From positions 1 through 64,000 of the forward strand of contig NZ_SLVY01000015.1 of NCBI RefSeq assembly GCF_004345605.1: a stretch of 64,000 nt of DNA. The letters are read 5' to 3'. The position numbers and the translations under genes were made by a program. Of this stretch, positions 56,086 through 64,000 are shown in pieces. The number at the start of each line of letters is the position of its first letter. The first letter of the stretch is position 1. The notes under the pieces were generated by a model, which was given only the letters and a program-made list of their open reading frames with translations, had not been told where the DNA came from and did not search any database. The DNA is from Rhodococcus sp. SMB37. GTDB taxonomy: Bacteria > Actinomycetota > Actinomycetes > Mycobacteriales > Mycobacteriaceae.

Positions 56086-58323
56086 ATGACGTTCGACGAG
56101 ACTCACACGACACGACAGAGCCGACAGGAACAGCAGCGTCGACGGGAACAGCAGGACCACGAGAAGGAACTGCAGTCCGAACAGCGCTACGTGGCACGGC
56201 TCCACGCGCAGCTCGATTCGGAACGGGCCGTGGCGAAGGCACGGTACGAGGCGGCGCTACACGAGCACGGGCAGTCGCCCATGGAACGCGACGTCGAGGT
56301 GCGTTCGCAGGCCCGGGCGATCGCACGATTGGACGTGGCAGACGCCGGACTGTGCTTCGGACGGCTGGACGCAGCGTCGGGTGAGCGCTCGTACATCGGA
56401 AGGATCGGGCTCCTCGACGAGGCGAACGACTACGAGTCGCGGCTGCTCGACTGGCGGGCGCCGGCTGCGCGACCGTTCTACGGCGCAACCGCGGCGAATC
56501 CCGAGGGCATGCGTCGACGCCGCCAGTTCCACACCCGTGCACGGGAGATCGTCGATTTCACCGACGAACCACTCGGGCGTCCGTCGGACGACGACACCGG
56601 AGACTCGGCGCTGCTTGCCGCGGTCACCGCGCCGCGCGGCGACGGCATGCGCGACATCGTGGCGACGATCCAGGCCGAACAGGATGAGATCATCCGACTC
56701 GACCACCCGGGCGTGCTCGTGATCGAGGGAGGGCCAGGTACAGGCAAGACGGTGGTGGCGCTGCACCGTGTGGCCTACCTGCTCTACACCCAGCGTGAAC
56801 GGATGGAACGCCACGGCGTGCTCGTCGTCGGACCCAACTCGGAGTTCCTGCGGCACATCGGGCGCGTGCTGCCGTCGCTCGGCGAGACCGACGTGGTGTT
56901 CACGACCACAGGAGGCCTGGTTCCCGGACTGCACGTCACCGCAGAGGACGCGCCGGACGTGGCGCGGCTCAAGGGATCGTCGACAATTCTCGACGTGCTC
57001 GCCGCAGCGATCGCCGACAGGCAACGGCAACCGCACGACCCGATCATGATCGAGTTGACCGATGTCACGGTACGGATCGACGCCGAGACCGCCGAATGGG
57101 CGATCGCCGAAGCGCGGGCGAGCGGCTTGCCGCACAACGAGGCCCGTGTGGTTTTCGCGGACATCGTCACGTGGGTGCTCACCGAACGGGCCATCGCACG
57201 GATCGGCCGCGGATGGCTGGATCGGTCCGACAAGCAGGCATGGGAGGACATGCGCTCGGAGCTGATCTCCGAACTCGAAGAGCACGAACGGTTTACGGCC
57301 GCGTTGGACGAACTCTGGCCGATCATGACGCCGGAGGAGTTGTTGGCGCAGCTCTACACGTCGGAGGCGCGGCTGCGAGGAGCCGGTGCCGATCGGGCGC
57401 TGTGGCGCGCGGACGGCCACGCGTGGACGGTCTCCGACGTGCCGCTGCTCGACGAACTCGTCGACCTCCTCGGACGCACCGGCCCCGTCGACGACACCGC
57501 TGAACGCGAACTCGCGGCCGAGGCCGACTACGCAGCGGGAGTGCTGGACGTCCTGGTGAACCGTGAAGACCACATGGACGACGAGGACCACCTGTTCGCG
57601 CAGGATATGCTCTACGGCTCCGATCTGGCGGGGCGCTTCACCGAGCGCGACACCCGCGACCTCGCCGAACGCGCTGCAGCGGATCGGGAATGGACCTATC
57701 GGCACGTCGTCGTCGACGAAGCTCAGGAACTGTCCGAGATGGACTGGAGAGTGCTGATGCGCCGTTGTCCGGGACGATCCTTCACAATCGTAGGTGATCT
57801 TGCTCAGCGTCGATCGGCGGCGGGAGCGACGTCGTGGGGCGAGATGCTCGAGCCGTACGTCCCCGGACGGTGGGTGTACCGATCGTTGACCGTGAACTAC
57901 CGGACACCCGCCGAGATCATGGCCGTCGCCGCGAGTGTGCTCGCCGAGTTCGCACCCGGCATCGCACCGCCGGAATCGGTCCGCGCCTCGGGTTCGGCGC
58001 CCTGGTCCAGGTTCGTGAGCCGGGACGAATCACGGCTCGCTGTAGAAGAATTCGTCAGGGACGAAGCCCTCATGGAAGGGACGAGCATCGTGATCGGCCC
58101 GCCGGACGTCCCCGGCGCGGTACTGCCCTCAGAGACCAAGGGCCTCGAATTCGACGCGGTCCTCGTCGTCGAACCCGAACGGATCCTCGCCGAGGGACCG
58201 CGCGGGGCAGCGGAGTTGTATGTTGCGCTGACCCGTGCCACCCAGCGTCTCGGTGTCCTGCACCGCGCACCGTTGCCGGAGATCCTGTCCGGTCTCACGG
58301 CCAGAACCCCGCTCACGCGGTGA
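56086..58323 (+). CDS. helR: HelR/HelD-type RNA polymerase recycling helicase-like protein
   Basis: This 745-residue SF1-like ATPase of the HelD/HelR group has a long N-terminal coiled coil (RQEQQRRREQQDHEKELQSE, about 13-60) that reaches into RNA polymerase. Also visible are Walker A GGPGTGKT (about 215-222), Walker B-like HVVVDEAQELSEMDW, IVGDLAQRRSAAG and C-terminal LYVALTRATQRLGVL. HelR releases stalled or rifampicin-bound polymerase and gives rifamycin tolerance. The RAE just upstream supports this assignment and implies induction by rifamycins. The ATG at 56086 follows a purine-rich GGGGCGGAAA. Confidence 0.9.
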   Translation: MTFDETHTTRQSRQEQQRRREQQDHEKELQSEQRYVARLHAQLDSERAVAKARYEAALHEHGQSPMERDVEVRSQARAIARLDVADAGLCFGRLDAASGERSYIGRIGLLDEANDYESRLLDWRAPAARPFYGATAANPEGMRRRRQFHTRAREIVDFTDEPLGRPSDDDTGDSALLAAVTAPRGDGMRDIVATIQAEQDEIIRLDHPGVLVIEGGPGTGKTVVALHRVAYLLYTQRERMERHGVLVVGPNSEFLRHIGRVLPSLGETDVVFTTTGGLVPGLHVTAEDAPDVARLKGSSTILDVLAAAIADRQRQPHDPIMIELTDVTVRIDAETAEWAIAEARASGLPHNEARVVFADIVTWVLTERAIARIGRGWLDRSDKQAWEDMRSELISELEEHERFTAALDELWPIMTPEELLAQLYTSEARLRGAGADRALWRADGHAWTVSDVPLLDELVDLLGRTGPVDDTAERELAAEADYAAGVLDVLVNREDHMDDEDHLFAQDMLYGSDLAGRFTERDTRDLAERAAADREWTYRHVVVDEAQELSEMDWRVLMRRCPGRSFTIVGDLAQRRSAAGATSWGEMLEPYVPGRWVYRSLTVNYRTPAEIMAVAASVLAEFAPGIAPPESVRASGSAPWSRFVSRDESRLAVEEFVRDEALMEGTSIVIGPPDVPGAVLPSETKGLEFDAVLVVEPERILAEGPRGAAELYVALTRATQRLGVLHRAPLPEILSGLTARTPLTR

Positions 58324-58342
58324 ACCGGGACCGAGGCGTGGG

Positions 58343-58780
58343 TCAGGGCCGAAACCTGACCTGGGCCTGGGTTTTTCCGAGGACGGTGCGGCCCTCGTAG
58401 CTCACCGTGATGTCGATCCGCGCCGTGTGTCCATCGGGGTCGAGTCGGGCGACCTTGGCGGAGATCGACAGGGTCGCGCCGTCGACCGGGTCGACGACCA
58501 CAGGTCGCGTGAACCGTGTCTCGTACGAGATCACCGCAGTGGGATCGCCGATCCAGTCCACCACGACCTGCAGTGCCAGGGCTGCGGTGAGCATCCCGTG
58601 CGCGAGCACCCCGGGGAGGCCGACCTCGGCGGCGGTGACGTCGTTGTAGTGGATCGGATTCAGATCGACCGACGCGCCCGCATAGCGCACCAGGTCGTCG
58701 CGGGTGATCTTCGGTTCGGCCTTGGCAACGACGGCACCGACCTCGAGGTCGCCGAACGTGCGGCCGGCGGGAAGGCTCAT
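58343..58780 (-). CDS. HadB-like MaoC (R)-3-hydroxyacyl dehydratase
   Basis: This 145-residue hot-dog protein has YAGASVDLNPIHYNDVTAAEVGLPGVLAHGML (hydratase-2 motif with catalytic Asp and His) and FTRPVVVDPVDG. It matches the HadB subunit that supplies catalysis in the HadAB/HadBC dehydratases of mycolic-acid FAS-II. The ATG at 58780 overlaps the hadA-like stop (ATGA). It could serve another R-hydroxyacyl pathway, since the classic had locus lies near rpmG/secE. Confidence 0.82.
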   Translation of the reverse strand: MSLPAGRTFGDLEVGAVVAKAEPKITRDDLVRYAGASVDLNPIHYNDVTAAEVGLPGVLAHGMLTAALALQVVVDWIGDPTAVISYETRFTRPVVVDPVDGATLSISAKVARLDPDGHTARIDITVSYEGRTVLGKTQAQVRFRP

Positions 58781-59223
58781 GCGTCACCTCGATGCAGGAA
58801 GCTCGAGGTCACCGTCGCGACCAGCGCGCCGGTCTCGTCGCAGACGTCGCAGATCGTCGAGAGGAACGAATTGCCCGCGCGCTCGGACACGTCGACGATG
58901 GTCAACGTGGTCGACAGGTCGTCGCCTGCGACGATGGGCCGACGGTATTCGATCTTCTCCGAACCGTGGACTACCCGGTGCAGCTCGATGCCGGTGCCGG
59001 GGGACTCCATCAGCTGGGTCACGGCCGGACCCAGCACCACGGTGCTGAAGGTCGGTGGTGCGACCACATCGGCGAACCCGGCGGCGCGGGATGCCTCGAC
59101 GTCGTGATGGAGCGGGTTCGTCGAGCGCACGGCGCGGGCGAATTCACGGATCTTCTCGCGGCCGACGAGATAGTTCGTCGGTGGGAAGACCCGACCTGCG
59201 AGATCAGGGTTCAGTGGTGCCAT
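58777..59223 (-). CDS. HadA-like FAS1-type dehydratase subunit
   Basis: This 148-residue hot-dog protein opens with NPDLAGRVFPPTNYLVGREKIREFARAV. The DVVAPPTFSTVVL and VHGSEKIEYRRPIVAGD segments match HadA/HadC substrate-binding subunits (FAS1-like dehydratase N domain). It pairs with the HadB-like protein encoded next. The ATG at 59223 lies 13 bases inside the end of the upstream WYL gene. Confidence 0.82.
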   Translation of the reverse strand: MAPLNPDLAGRVFPPTNYLVGREKIREFARAVRSTNPLHHDVEASRAAGFADVVAPPTFSTVVLGPAVTQLMESPGTGIELHRVVHGSEKIEYRRPIVAGDDLSTTLTIVDVSERAGNSFLSTICDVCDETGALVATVTSSFLHRGDA

Positions 59224-60242
59224 CCGCCGAGCTTATCGGGCCGCGAGGCCGGGGCGGTGCCGGAATCGTCCGTTGCGGCCGACAATCGCTGCGCGAACAG
59301 CCGGCAGGAGCGTAGAAGTGCCTCGCTGCCATCGATCCTGAAGTCGGCATCGACGAAGGCGAGAATGAGGACGAGCCATTGCCACGAGTCAACATCGAGG
59401 CCTACAGCGGTGCGATCGTCGTTCGCCGAGCGGATCCGGGCTTCCTGGAACTTCAGTGCGTCGACGACGTGCTCGACCGGCGCGTCGACCAGCAGATCCA
59501 CCGGTTCCTTGCCACGGCGGAGGTTCCGGCGAAGGTATTCCGACGCCGAGTCGGCCGGCAGATCCCGTACCGGGTAGCGGTGTCCGGTACGGACCGGTTC
59601 GTGCACGCGGTCGACCCGGAAGACGCGCCAGTCCTTGCGCCGGGTGTCCCAGCCCATCAGATACCAGCGCAGGAGATGGTGGATCTGACGGTACGGGTCG
59701 ACGCGTCGCTCGGTGGTGTTCCCCGCTGCGTCGACATAGCGGAAGGTGATCGTCTCCCGGTGCGTGATGGCCTCGGCGATGGTGCTCAGGTGCTGTGCGG
59801 TCACCGTCGGTGCCTGCTGGGGGCTGGTCTCCAGTCCGGCACGGATCGCGGTGAGCAGCGGGCGGAGTCGAGTGGGAAGGAACTGGTCGAGTTTGCCGTA
59901 CGCGCGGGTCGCGGCATCGTCGATGCCGTTTGGCGCGGCATCGACGATGCCACCTTCCGCGGGCCCCACAGCGGCGAGTGCGGCGAGTGCCAGCAGTGTG
60001 GCGACGGCCTCGTCGTCGTCGAGAACGAGCGGTGGCATCGTTCGCCCGGCGGCGAGTCGGTAGAAACCGCCGGGACCGGGCTGTGTCTCGACCGGGTACC
60101 CGTACCCGCGAAGACGGTCGACGTCGCGCCGCACCGTCCGCGGACTGACTTCGAGCCGGCGTGCGAGTTCGTCGCCGCCGATCGCGCGACCGGTCTGCAG
60201 GAGAGACAGCAGCGCGAGCATCCGTTCCGTCACATCGGCCAT
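59211..60242 (-). CDS. HTH-WYL transcriptional regulator
   Basis: This 343-residue regulator has an N-terminal DeoR-like winged helix (MLALLSLLQTGRAIGGDELARRLEVSPRTVRRDVDRLRGYG, about 8-48). The WYL domain follows (RVDPYRQIHHLLRWYLMGWDTRRKDWRVFRVDRV) and then a WCX C-terminal extension. WYL regulators sense nucleic acids or small ligands and often follow DNA damage or stress. It is divergent from the UvrA-like gene with only 61 bases between the starts, so it probably controls that gene. The ATG at 60242 was chosen because the longer frame overlaps the UvrA-like gene. Confidence 0.87.
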   Translation of the reverse strand: MADVTERMLALLSLLQTGRAIGGDELARRLEVSPRTVRRDVDRLRGYGYPVETQPGPGGFYRLAAGRTMPPLVLDDDEAVATLLALAALAAVGPAEGGIVDAAPNGIDDAATRAYGKLDQFLPTRLRPLLTAIRAGLETSPQQAPTVTAQHLSTIAEAITHRETITFRYVDAAGNTTERRVDPYRQIHHLLRWYLMGWDTRRKDWRVFRVDRVHEPVRTGHRYPVRDLPADSASEYLRRNLRRGKEPVDLLVDAPVEHVVDALKFQEARIRSANDDRTAVGLDVDSWQWLVLILAFVDADFRIDGSEALLRSCRLFAQRLSAATDDSGTAPASRPDKLGGWHH

Positions 60243-60291
60243 GTCCCGATTCTTCCCGAAAATGCGGTCAGGATCCGGCCGCATCCGGTCG

Positions 60292-60297
60292 TACCGT
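60292..60297 (+). promoter_or_regulatory. -10 of leaderless uvrA-like gene
   Basis: TACCGT (TAnnnT) ends six bases before the ATG at 60304, consistent with a leaderless transcript in the short divergent region shared with the WYL regulator. Confidence 0.45.
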
Positions 60298-60303
60298 CGA
60301 CCT

Positions 60304-62550
60304 ATGGCACCAACGCGACACATCACCGTCCGCCGGGCACACACCAACAACCTGGCCGACCTCGACCTCGACATCCCGCGGCACCGGCTGGTCGTCGTCG
60401 TCGGGGTGTCCGGCTCGGGCAAATCGTCGCTGGTGTTCGACACGATCGCCGCCGAGGCGGGGCACCAGCTGGGCGAGACGTTCCCGCCGTTCACCAGGAA
60501 CCGACTGCCGAAATGGAGCCGGCCCGACGCCGAACACATCGCGGGTCTGACCCCTGTCATCGTCATCGATCAGCGCAGGATCGGCGGAAACGCCCGTTCG
60601 ACCGTCGGCACTATCACCGATACCTGGACCTACCTGCGATTGCTGTACTCACGCATCGGGACACCGCACGTGGGCGAATCGAATTGCTTCTCGTTCAACG
60701 ACCCCGCGGGAATGTGCCCCACCTGCTCGGGACTGGGGGAAGTCGTCGCCAGTGCGGTCGAACGCTTCCTGGACCTCGACAAGTCGCTCGCCGACGGCGG
60801 CATCGTGCTCCCGGGCTTCGGCCACGGCGGGTACTGGTACTCGTTGTACGCCGATATCGGCACGTTCGACGCTCGAACCCCGCTCCGGCAGTGGAGCGAG
60901 GCCGAACGCAACGCACTCTTGTACGGCGGTGAGGCCGGGGCGAAGCTGGGTCGCAGGACGCCGAAGGAGTACGAGGGCGTCGTCCCGCGATTCGAACGCA
61001 TCTACCTGCACACCTCCGACAATCTGTCCGAACGCAAACAGGACACCATCCGCCGCTTCACGAGATCGCAGACCTGTCCCGAATGCGACGGCGACCGGCT
61101 GAACAAGGCCGCCCGCACCGCGGTCTTGCTCGGCCGCACCCCCGGCGAGATGTCCCGTCTCGAGGTCGCCGAACTCCTCGACCTCGTCCGCACCATCGAT
61201 TCCGCCCACGTCGCGCCGGTGGCCACCGCGCTGACAGAACGGCTCGACGCCATGGTGAAGATCGGACTCGGGTACCTGACGCTCGCCCGCCCGACCACGA
61301 GCCTGTCCGGCGGCGAATCCCAGCGCATCAAGACGGTCCGACACCTCGGATCGAGCCTGACCGAGATGACCTACGTGGTCGACGAACCGACGGTGGGGCT
61401 GCACCCGAGCGATGTCGAGTCGATGGTCGAACTGCTCGAACACCTCTGCAGCAGTGGTAACAGCGTGCTGGTCGTCGAACACGATCCCGCGGTGATGGCC
61501 CGGGCGGACGAGGTGATCGAGATCGGTCCGGGCGCCGGCGCGGCCGGTGGCCGACTCGTGTTCCAAGGGACATTCGACGACCTGCGCCGCGCCGACACTC
61601 CGACCGGACATGCCTTGCGTCGACGAGCACTGCCCGAGCGTGCACCACGGCCCGCGACCGGGTCCCTCACCGTCGCCGACGCACGACGCAACAATCTGCA
61701 GCATCTCACCGTGCAGATCCCCAGAGGCGTGATGACCGTGCTCACCGGCGTTGCGGGATCCGGGAAGTCCAGTCTTGCTACGGAACTCGTCGACCAACAC
61801 GAGGCAATCGTGATCGACCAGAAGCCTGTGAGCACCAACCGGCGTTCCACCCCGATCACCTACACCGGCATTGCACCCGCGATCCGGAGACTGTTCGCGC
61901 GCCGCAACGATGTGCCCGCGAGTCTGTTCAGTGCCAACTCCGACGGCGGGTGCCCAGACTGCAAGGGCACCGGCGTGACCTACACCGATCTCGCGTTCAT
62001 GGAGGGCCAGGAAGTCGTGTGCGAGACATGCCACGGACGTCGATTCACACCCGAGGTCCTCGCGCACACAGTCGACGGGCTGTCCATCGCGGACGTGGAC
62101 GATCTGACCGTCGAGCAGGCCGTTGCCCGGTTGCCCGACAAGGGCATCGCCCGTGCGATGGAACAGCTCGCGGCGGTCGGCCTGGGCTATCTGCGCCTGG
62201 GGCAGTCGTTGAGCACGCTCTCGGGAGGAGAATGCCAACGAGTCAAGATCGCCAAGGAACTGCGGGAGGTGGAACAGACCACCACCTATGTCCTCGACGA
62301 ACCGACCACCGGGCTGCACATGGGCGACATCGACGCCTTGCTGCACGTTCTCGACAGGCTCGTCGAGTTGGGGAACGATGTGGTGGTCATCGAGCACAAC
62401 CTCGATGTCATCCGCCGCGCTGACTGGCTGATCGACCTCGGCCCCGGGCCCGGCCGACACGGTGGGACGGTCCTGTTCGAGGGACACGTGGCCGACTACA
62501 CCGGATACGACACACCCACGTGTCGTGCACTGGCGGACGCCCCTGAGTGA
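60304..62550 (+). CDS. UvrA-like ABC ATPase lacking the UvrB-binding domain
   Basis: This 748-residue protein has two ABC modules: Walker [10 protein letters not shown] (about 34-42) and GVAGSGKSS, with signatures LSGGESQR and LSGGECQR. There are two zinc modules ([17 protein letters not shown]). Between the first Walker A and the first zinc module, [18 protein letters not shown] runs straight on where UvrA has the roughly 120-residue UvrB-binding domain, which is absent. It is therefore a UvrA2/DrrC-like protein, possibly for DNA-bound drug removal rather than classical excision repair. It is divergent from a WYL regulator. Confidence 0.88.
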   Translation: MAPTRHITVRRAHTNNLADLDLDIPRHRLVVVVGVSGSGKSSLVFDTIAAEAGHQLGETFPPFTRNRLPKWSRPDAEHIAGLTPVIVIDQRRIGGNARSTVGTITDTWTYLRLLYSRIGTPHVGESNCFSFNDPAGMCPTCSGLGEVVASAVERFLDLDKSLADGGIVLPGFGHGGYWYSLYADIGTFDARTPLRQWSEAERNALLYGGEAGAKLGRRTPKEYEGVVPRFERIYLHTSDNLSERKQDTIRRFTRSQTCPECDGDRLNKAARTAVLLGRTPGEMSRLEVAELLDLVRTIDSAHVAPVATALTERLDAMVKIGLGYLTLARPTTSLSGGESQRIKTVRHLGSSLTEMTYVVDEPTVGLHPSDVESMVELLEHLCSSGNSVLVVEHDPAVMARADEVIEIGPGAGAAGGRLVFQGTFDDLRRADTPTGHALRRRALPERAPRPATGSLTVADARRNNLQHLTVQIPRGVMTVLTGVAGSGKSSLATELVDQHEAIVIDQKPVSTNRRSTPITYTGIAPAIRRLFARRNDVPASLFSANSDGGCPDCKGTGVTYTDLAFMEGQEVVCETCHGRRFTPEVLAHTVDGLSIADVDDLTVEQAVARLPDKGIARAMEQLAAVGLGYLRLGQSLSTLSGGECQRVKIAKELREVEQTTTYVLDEPTTGLHMGDIDALLHVLDRLVELGNDVVVIEHNLDVIRRADWLIDLGPGPGRHGGTVLFEGHVADYTGYDTPTCRALADAPE

Positions 62551-62646
62551 GCACCGGCGTGCCCGCGTCGATGACGCCGGGCCCGGTGGCGGTCCCCCGT
62601 GGCTCGATCCCGCCGAGTCGCTTTCGAGGTTCGATACGACAGGCAC

Positions 62647-62652
62647 TACTGT
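62647..62652 (+). promoter_or_regulatory. -10 of leaderless hisA
   Basis: TACTGT is followed by seven bases and then the hisA GTG at 62660. A weak TTCGAG -35 lies at 62623-62628. It gives hisA and impA a promoter of their own after separation from hisH. Confidence 0.6.
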
Positions 62653-62659
62653 AGGCGCA

Positions 62660-63394
62660 GTGAGCCTGGTCCTTTTGCCTGCAGTCGACGTTGCCAACGG
62701 TGAAGCAGTTCGCCTCGTCCAGGGAGAGGCGGGCAGCGAAACCGGCTACGGTTCTCCGCGCGACGCCGCCTTCGAATGGCAGAACGCCGGTGCCGAATGG
62801 GTGCACATGGTCGATCTCGACGCGGCGTTCGGTCGCGGCGACAACCGTGAACTCATCGCGCAGGTCGTCGGCGAACTCGACGTGAAGGTCGAACTCTCCG
62901 GTGGCATCCGCGACGACGCCACCCTCGCAGCGGCCCTCGCGACCGGCTGCGCGCGGGTGAACCTCGGCACCGCCGCCATCGAGAATCCCGAGTGGTGTGC
63001 ACGGGTCATCGGCGAGCACGGCGACCGCATCGCCGTCGGCCTCGACGTCAAGCTCATGGACGGCGAATGGCGTCTCCGTGGGCGCGGATGGGTGTCCGAC
63101 GGCGGCGACCTGTGGGAGACACTCGAGAGGCTCAACAGCGAGGGCTGTTCCCGATACGTCGTCACGGACGTGACCAAGGACGGCACCCTCAGCGGCCCCA
63201 ACCTCGATCTGCTCGGCTCGGTGTGCAACGCCACCGACGCTCCCGTCGTTGCCTCCGGCGGCGTCTCGACCGTCGACGATCTGCGTGCGATCGCCACCCT
63301 CGTCGACGAAGGTATCGAGGGCGCGATCATCGGCAAAGCGCTCTACGCGGGCCGCTTCACCTTGCCCGAAGCGCTCGACGCGGTCTCGCGCTGA
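62660..63394 (+). CDS. hisA: phosphoribosyl isomerase (HisA/PriA)
   Basis: This 244-residue TIM-barrel isomerase has [51 protein letters not shown] and [12 protein letters not shown]. In actinobacteria without trpF this enzyme (PriA) also isomerises phosphoribosyl anthranilate in tryptophan synthesis; the sequence type fits. The start is GTG 62660, leaderless. impA follows five bases after the stop, keeping the standard hisA-impA order. Confidence 0.94.
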   Translation: MSLVLLPAVDVANGEAVRLVQGEAGSETGYGSPRDAAFEWQNAGAEWVHMVDLDAAFGRGDNRELIAQVVGELDVKVELSGGIRDDATLAAALATGCARVNLGTAAIENPEWCARVIGEHGDRIAVGLDVKLMDGEWRLRGRGWVSDGGDLWETLERLNSEGCSRYVVTDVTKDGTLSGPNLDLLGSVCNATDAPVVASGGVSTVDDLRAIATLVDEGIEGAIIGKALYAGRFTLPEALDAVSR

Positions 63395-63399
63395 CGTCG

Positions 63400-64000
63400 A
63401 TGGCCGCGAACACGGACCGCGAACACCTCCTTGCTGTGGCGAGCGAGGTGCTCGACGGTGTGTCCGAACGTTTCGTCACCGGCCATGGAGCGCCGCGGTC
63501 GGTGGACAAGGGGCGCAACGACTTCGCCACCGAACTCGATCTCGAACTCGAACGCCGCATCAGCGGCGAGCTCGCCGAGCGCACGGGTATCGCTGTGCAC
63601 GGCGAGGAGTTCGGAGGACCGTCTGCGAGCAGCGGGACAGTGTGGCTGCTCGACCCCATCGACGGCACCGTCAACTACTCGGCCGGACTGCCCACTGCGG
63701 GGATCCTGCTGTCGCTCGTCGAGGACGGCGAGCCGGTAGTGGGCTTGACGTGGATGCCACTGATCGGCCACAGGTTCTCCGCGGTGGTCGACGGTCCGCT
63801 GCTGTTCAACGGTGAGCCCCGCAAGCAGCTCGAGCCTCAGCGGCTCGAAGACCACATGATCGCCGTCGGCAGTTTCGACGTCGACAGTCGCGGTCACGTT
63901 CCCGGACGCACCCGGCTGTCCGTCATCACCGAACTGAGCCGGCGGGTCGCGCGGCTGCGCATGCACGGCTCGACGGGTATCGATCTGGCCTACACGGCGT
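63400..64000 (+). CDS. impA: inositol monophosphatase family protein (3' end outside window)
   Basis: The first 200 codons are visible. The metal motifs HGEEFGG (Glu) and WLLDPIDGTVNYSAGLP (DPIDGT) define a Mg-dependent sugar-phosphate phosphatase. The place between hisA and the expected hisF identifies it as the ImpA of actinobacterial his operons. In some actinobacteria related proteins serve as histidinol-phosphate phosphatase, but ImpA itself is linked to inositol. The C-terminal WDxAxG motif lies beyond the window. Confidence 0.88.
   Translation, partial: MAANTDREHLLAVASEVLDGVSERFVTGHGAPRSVDKGRNDFATELDLELERRISGELAERTGIAVHGEEFGGPSASSGTVWLLDPIDGTVNYSAGLPTAGILLSLVEDGEPVVGLTWMPLIGHRFSAVVDGPLLFNGEPRKQLEPQRLEDHMIAVGSFDVDSRGHVPGRTRLSVITELSRRVARLRMHGSTGIDLAYTA

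Overview
The window is high-GC, densely packed actinobacterial chromosome. The gene content points to a mycolic-acid-forming member of the Corynebacteriales close to Rhodococcus. Evidence for this: an Rv0250c-Rv0247c-type succinate dehydrogenase locus, BsaP next to bioB, NrtR next to nadABC, a CadI/ArsR pair, WS/DGAT and PHA storage genes, HadA/HadB dehydratases, a sterol side-chain (igr-like) cluster, and the his operon order hisD-hisC-hisB-hisH-hisA-impA. Many starts sit 6-8 bases after a TAnnnT -10 element, so leaderless transcripts look common. No rRNA, tRNA, CRISPR array, IS element or phage gene was seen.

Layout. 1-1133: start of an amidohydrolase, then a small XRE regulator and membrane protein pair behind a 45-bp interrupted palindrome. 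1130-5856: treY and glgX/treX, with no treZ here. 5910-7985: O-acyltransferase with SGNH domain. 8123-11394: bioA-bioF-bioD. 11301-16565: methyltransferase, the sdh operon behind a perfect CRP-type site, and an FMN-binding PPOX protein. 16576-17559: FecB-like lipoprotein behind a probable iron box. 17642-24909: five overlapping genes on the minus strand (SWIM, DUF5691, MoxR ATPase, DUF5682, VWA), a Yeh-like NTPase system of unknown function. 24953-26901: bioQ-like TetR, bioB and bsaP, sharing an operator type with bioF.

26951-35452: a SnoaL-like gene with a frameshifted luciferase-family remnant, then an acyl-CoA synthetase and the operon fadE-chsH2-fadE-chsH1-ltp2, ending at a strong terminator. 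35529-40809: aldo/keto reductase, nrtR and nadA-nadB-nadC around a 23-bp palindrome. 40978-43373: WS/DGAT, then divergent arsR and cadI. 43471-50497: DHA2 MFS exporter, secreted GH1 glycosidase, and a PHA block (hydrolase, phasin, phaC, XRE regulator). 50649-64000: the histidine operon. It carries a small membrane gene plus an MFS gene between hisB and hisH. A block of about 6.7 kb (helR with a rifamycin-associated element, hadB/hadA, a WYL regulator, a UvrA-like ABC ATPase) separates hisH from hisA, and impA runs off the end.

The most interesting items are the five-gene MoxR/VWA/SWIM operon, the rifamycin-responsive helR insertion in the his region, the igr-like operon with a rearranged gene order, and several unassigned palindromic operators (362-406, 37256-37278, 48206-48234, 45171-45199).
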